A program made the position numbers and the translations under genes. Source: Butyrivibrio sp. (GTDB taxonomy: Bacteria > Bacillota_A > Clostridia > Lachnospirales > Lachnospiraceae). From it: a stretch of DNA of 16,522 nucleotides. Positions 14,503 through 16,522 of the stretch are shown here, one piece after another. How positions within the stretch are numbered: the stretch's first letter is position 1; each line of letters begins with the position of its first letter. Location of the stretch: NCBI RefSeq assembly GCF_024699075.1, contig NZ_JAILQF010000375.1, positions 1 to 16,522 of the forward strand, written 5' to 3'. The notes beneath the pieces were generated by a model that worked only from the letters and a program-made list of their open reading frames with translations, was not told the origin of the DNA and searched no databases.

Positions 14503-15330
14503 TCATTTAAAAAACTGATTACTTCTAAGATATTTACTGTTAAACTCAGATCTTGCAATAGCTCCCTGATAAGTATAAGCCACTTCCGGACCTGATACAG
14601 TATTTCGGCTTGTCTTTCTTCTAAGAAGTCCTCTGGATCTTGATGTGGACTCCTCTTCTGAAACCGCAATTGCATCAGCGATCCTGACCTGTAAAGGTTT
14701 GAAATCAGTAGCCATAACAAAAGCATTCTGATCTCCTGTCGCGCCTGCAAATGCATTGCCTTTAAGAGCACCAAATACAAATATGCATCCAGCAGATACT
14801 ATGCTTCCTCCGGGATTAACATCACCAAAGACAACAATTGAATGCTGGGATATTATTTCCTGACCTGAGCGGATATTACCAACATGAATTCTTGCGTTGG
14901 CATCTCCTATCTGTTCAAATGCAGCCTGATAAGCTTCATTATAAGCCTGGTCCATAAGCTGCTGTCTTTCCTCTCTGGAAAGCTCAGGTTTTATCGCCTG
15001 TGGCTGTACCGTCTTCTTAGCAACACTCTCAGAAGATGAAGCGCCTGCAACCATTTTGGTAAAAGCTGCATCCAGAGGATGATCCTCATCAATAATACAT
15101 ACAACTTTTAGCTTGGTAGTTCTTGATATGATATCAAGGACTTCCTGTTCCTGGTCATCCGATAATCTGCGACCTCTGATCACAAGCCCCATGCTGGAGT
15201 TACCAAGGAAAGCTGATGCCTCAGTAAATTTCTGTTCTATTAAACTTTTAAGCTGAATAAAAGGAATTTCTTCATCAAGTACCAGAATGATACCAGATTT
15301 AGTCCCCTTAATAGAAACTGGCTGTGCCAT
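14503..15330 (-). CDS. minC: Septum site-determining protein MinC
   Basis: 275 residues; B. subtilis MinC has about 226. The N-terminal FtsZ-inhibiting domain covers about 1-95, a long Ser/Gln/Lys-rich linker about 96-146, and the C-terminal beta-helix about 147-222 (IHVGNIRSGQEI...VFGDVNPGGSIVSAGCIFVFGALKGNAFAGA). The MinD-contacting RSGQ is at 154-157. An insertion of about 23 residues, Ser/Arg-rich (SEEESTSRSRGLLRRKTSRN, near 224-243), separates the beta-helix from the final GPEVAY strand region, and the tail runs past it to FNSKYLRSNQFFK. The ATG at 15330 follows GAGGA with a suitable spacer. It is first in the min cluster and has a plausible promoter. Confidence 0.93.
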   Translation of the reverse strand: MAQPVSIKGTKSGIILVLDEEIPFIQLKSLIEQKFTEASAFLGNSSMGLVIRGRRLSDDQEQEVLDIISRTTKLKVVCIIDEDHPLDAAFTKMVAGASSSESVAKKTVQPQAIKPELSREERQQLMDQAYNEAYQAAFEQIGDANARIHVGNIRSGQEIISQHSIVVFGDVNPGGSIVSAGCIFVFGALKGNAFAGATGDQNAFVMATDFKPLQVRIADAIAVSEEESTSRSRGLLRRKTSRNTVSGPEVAYTYQGAIARSEFNSKYLRSNQFFK

Positions 15331-15372
15331 TCCTAAATCCTCATTTCAATACCATGCTGCCAGCAAACCTCC

Positions 15373-15398
15373 CAATTACATTATACCAAATATAATTG
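15373..15398. promoter_or_regulatory. Imperfect inverted repeat overlapping the minC -10 box
   Basis: CAATTACATTATA (15373-15385) and TATAATTG (15391-15398) form an imperfect dyad over the TATAAT box of the minC promoter. It could be an operator for a dimeric repressor, but AT-rich DNA gives such dyads by chance. Confidence 0.3.
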
Positions 15399-15409
15399 AA
15401 TGATATGAA
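15380..15409 (-). promoter_or_regulatory. Promoter for the minCDE-ATPase-ohrR-like run
   Basis: On the minus strand a perfect TATAAT (15380-15385) is 18 bases from TTCATA (15404-15409, 4 of 6 to consensus). The leader to the minC ATG at 15330 would be about 45 bases. It lies between the tsf terminator and minC. Confidence 0.6.
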
Positions 15410-15502
15410 TAATTATATAAAAATTCATATCCAAAATATACCGACGCATTTAATATTTTAACTCATTTATCTAATTCAGGCAATCGGAATAAAAAGAATG
15501 AG

Positions 15503-15532
15503 AAAAAAAGGCTCCGGGAATACCGGAGCCTT
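15503..15532 (-). terminator. Intrinsic terminator of tsf
   Basis: AAGGCTCCGG (15508-15517) and CCGGAGCCTT (15523-15532) form a perfect 10-bp stem with a 5-base loop. On the minus strand it is followed by a run of T residues. It begins 17 bases after the tsf stop and insulates the min genes from tsf. Confidence 0.95.
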
Positions 15533-15549
15533 GATAAACAAAGTCTTGA

Positions 15550-16503
15550 TTATTTAAGTCCAGCCTGAGCCATAACTTCTTCTGCAAAGTTATCCTGCTT
15601 CTTCTCAATACCTTCGCCTGTCTCAAAACGAACGAAGCTCTTGATTGTAAGGTCAGCGCTGTTAGCCTTAGCAACCTGTGCAATATACTGAGCAACAGTC
15701 TGCTTGCCATCTTCAGCCTTTACATAAACCTGCTCGTTAAGGCAGATCTCTTTAAGCTCTTTGTTAAGACGACCTACAAGCATCTTCTCAAGAATCTGCT
15801 GAGGCTTTCTCTTCTCTTCAGGAAGTTCCTCGTTCTCTTTTAAAGCCTGAGCAAGGAGGATTTCCTTCTCATGCTCTCTGTATTCTTCAGGAACATCGTT
15901 CATGTCAACATACTTAGGTGCAAGAGCTGCAACCTGCATAGCTACATTGTGAAGAGCTTCTTTGATGTCATCGTTAACAACATCTGTCTTAGCCTCTACA
16001 AGAACAGAGATACGTCCGCCACCGTGTACGTAAGGTACAACGATACCTTCAGAAGCTGTAAGCTTCTCGAAACGACGAATATCAATCTTCTCAGAGATAA
16101 CTGCTGTGATCTCTACAAGAGCTTCCTTAACAGTCTTGCTTGAATCCTCATTCCATGCCTCGTTCATGAAAGAATCAAGATCCTTGGAATCAGAATTTAC
16201 AGCCTGAGTTGCTACTGCATTAACGAATGCCTGGAACTTCTCGTTCTTAGCAACGAAGTCTGTCTCAGAGTTAACTTCTACAACTGCTGCAGTCTTGTCA
16301 TCCTTAACAGCTACTGCTGTAAGACCCTCAGCTGCGATACGGCTAGCCTTCTTCTCAGCCTTAGCCTGACCATTCTTTCTGAGGAATTCAACTGCTGCAT
16401 CCATATCTCCATCAGAAGCAGAAAGAGCCTTTTTGCACTCCATCATTCCTGCGCCTGTTGATTCACGTAATTCTTTTACCATTGCTGCTGTAATAGCTGC
16501 CAT
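15550..16503 (-). CDS. tsf: Translation elongation factor Ts
   Basis: 317 residues. EF-Ts exchanges GDP for GTP on EF-Tu in the cytoplasm. The N-terminal UBA-like domain (ITAAMVKELRESTGAGMMECKKAL, 4-27) and the EF-Tu-contacting TDFVAKN motif (81-87) are intact. The two core subdomains follow (about 60-280), with IDIRRFE, the long helical insertion around 200-245, and a C-terminal FVRFETGEGIEKKQDNFAEEV. The ATG at 16503 follows AAGGAG with a suitable spacer. In most bacteria rpsB lies just upstream, which here would be beyond the right edge. Confidence 0.97.
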   Translation of the reverse strand: MAAITAAMVKELRESTGAGMMECKKALSASDGDMDAAVEFLRKNGQAKAEKKASRIAAEGLTAVAVKDDKTAAVVEVNSETDFVAKNEKFQAFVNAVATQAVNSDSKDLDSFMNEAWNEDSSKTVKEALVEITAVISEKIDIRRFEKLTASEGIVVPYVHGGGRISVLVEAKTDVVNDDIKEALHNVAMQVAALAPKYVDMNDVPEEYREHEKEILLAQALKENEELPEEKRKPQQILEKMLVGRLNKELKEICLNEQVYVKAEDGKQTVAQYIAQVAKANSADLTIKSFVRFETGEGIEKKQDNFAEEVMAQAGLK

Positions 16504-16522
16504 TGTTTTATTCTCCTTCTCT

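Noticed and set aside
15337..15351. Four-residue upstream reading frame in the minC leader
   Set aside because: An ATG GTA TTG AAA TGA occurs after GGGAGG, but the spacing is long and so short a frame is likely chance.

Overview
The window looks like chromosomal DNA from a low-GC Gram-positive anaerobe, most likely a Lachnospiraceae member close to Butyrivibrio, Pseudobutyrivibrio or Roseburia. This is inferred from the gene content (MecA adaptor, a clostridial MinCDE set, a giant 2-hydroxyacyl-CoA dehydratase activase-like protein, a MetA-type homoserine acyltransferase), strong AGGAG-type ribosome sites and AT-rich intergenic DNA. No phage, transposase, plasmid, rRNA, tRNA or CRISPR locus is visible. 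Most of the window is ordinary housekeeping sequence.

Layout, left to right. (1) Positions 1-4292, plus strand: a giant activase-related protein, cut at its 5' end by the window edge, closed by a bidirectional terminator. Everything further right is on the minus strand, so it is read right to left. (2) 4452-4931: a small coiled-coil protein with a central PcrA/UvrD-C-terminus-like Tudor motif and its own promoter. (3) 4932-5637: a gene-free stretch with three ~54-bp tandem repeats running directly into a 240-bp near-perfect palindrome that ends 10 bp from the metA stop. (4) 5638-10355: mecA, rluF, ligA, metA, read in that order from a promoter at ~10470-10498 with a structured leader. (5) 10510-15330: minC, minD, minE, a cation P-type ATPase and a one-cysteine OhrR-type MarR regulator, read in that order from a promoter at ~15380-15409 with short gaps throughout. 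(6) 15550-16503: tsf with a clear terminator. rpsB would be expected just outside the right edge.

How the genes work together. MinCDE place the division septum. The ATPase and OhrR-like genes are 2 bp apart and probably form a redox- and ion-related unit downstream of the min genes. MecA (ClpC adaptor), RluF (23S rRNA pseudouridine), LigA (nick sealing) and MetA (methionine entry) are functionally unrelated housekeeping genes in a row. MetA carries Glu at position 111, which predicts acetyl-CoA rather than succinyl-CoA as the acyl donor.

The least explained parts are the repeat-plus-palindrome block beside metA, the pairing of an OhrR-type sensor with a P-type ATPase and no ohr gene, the structured mecA leader, and the single-chain double activase. 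I see no clear evidence for a wholly new multi-gene system.
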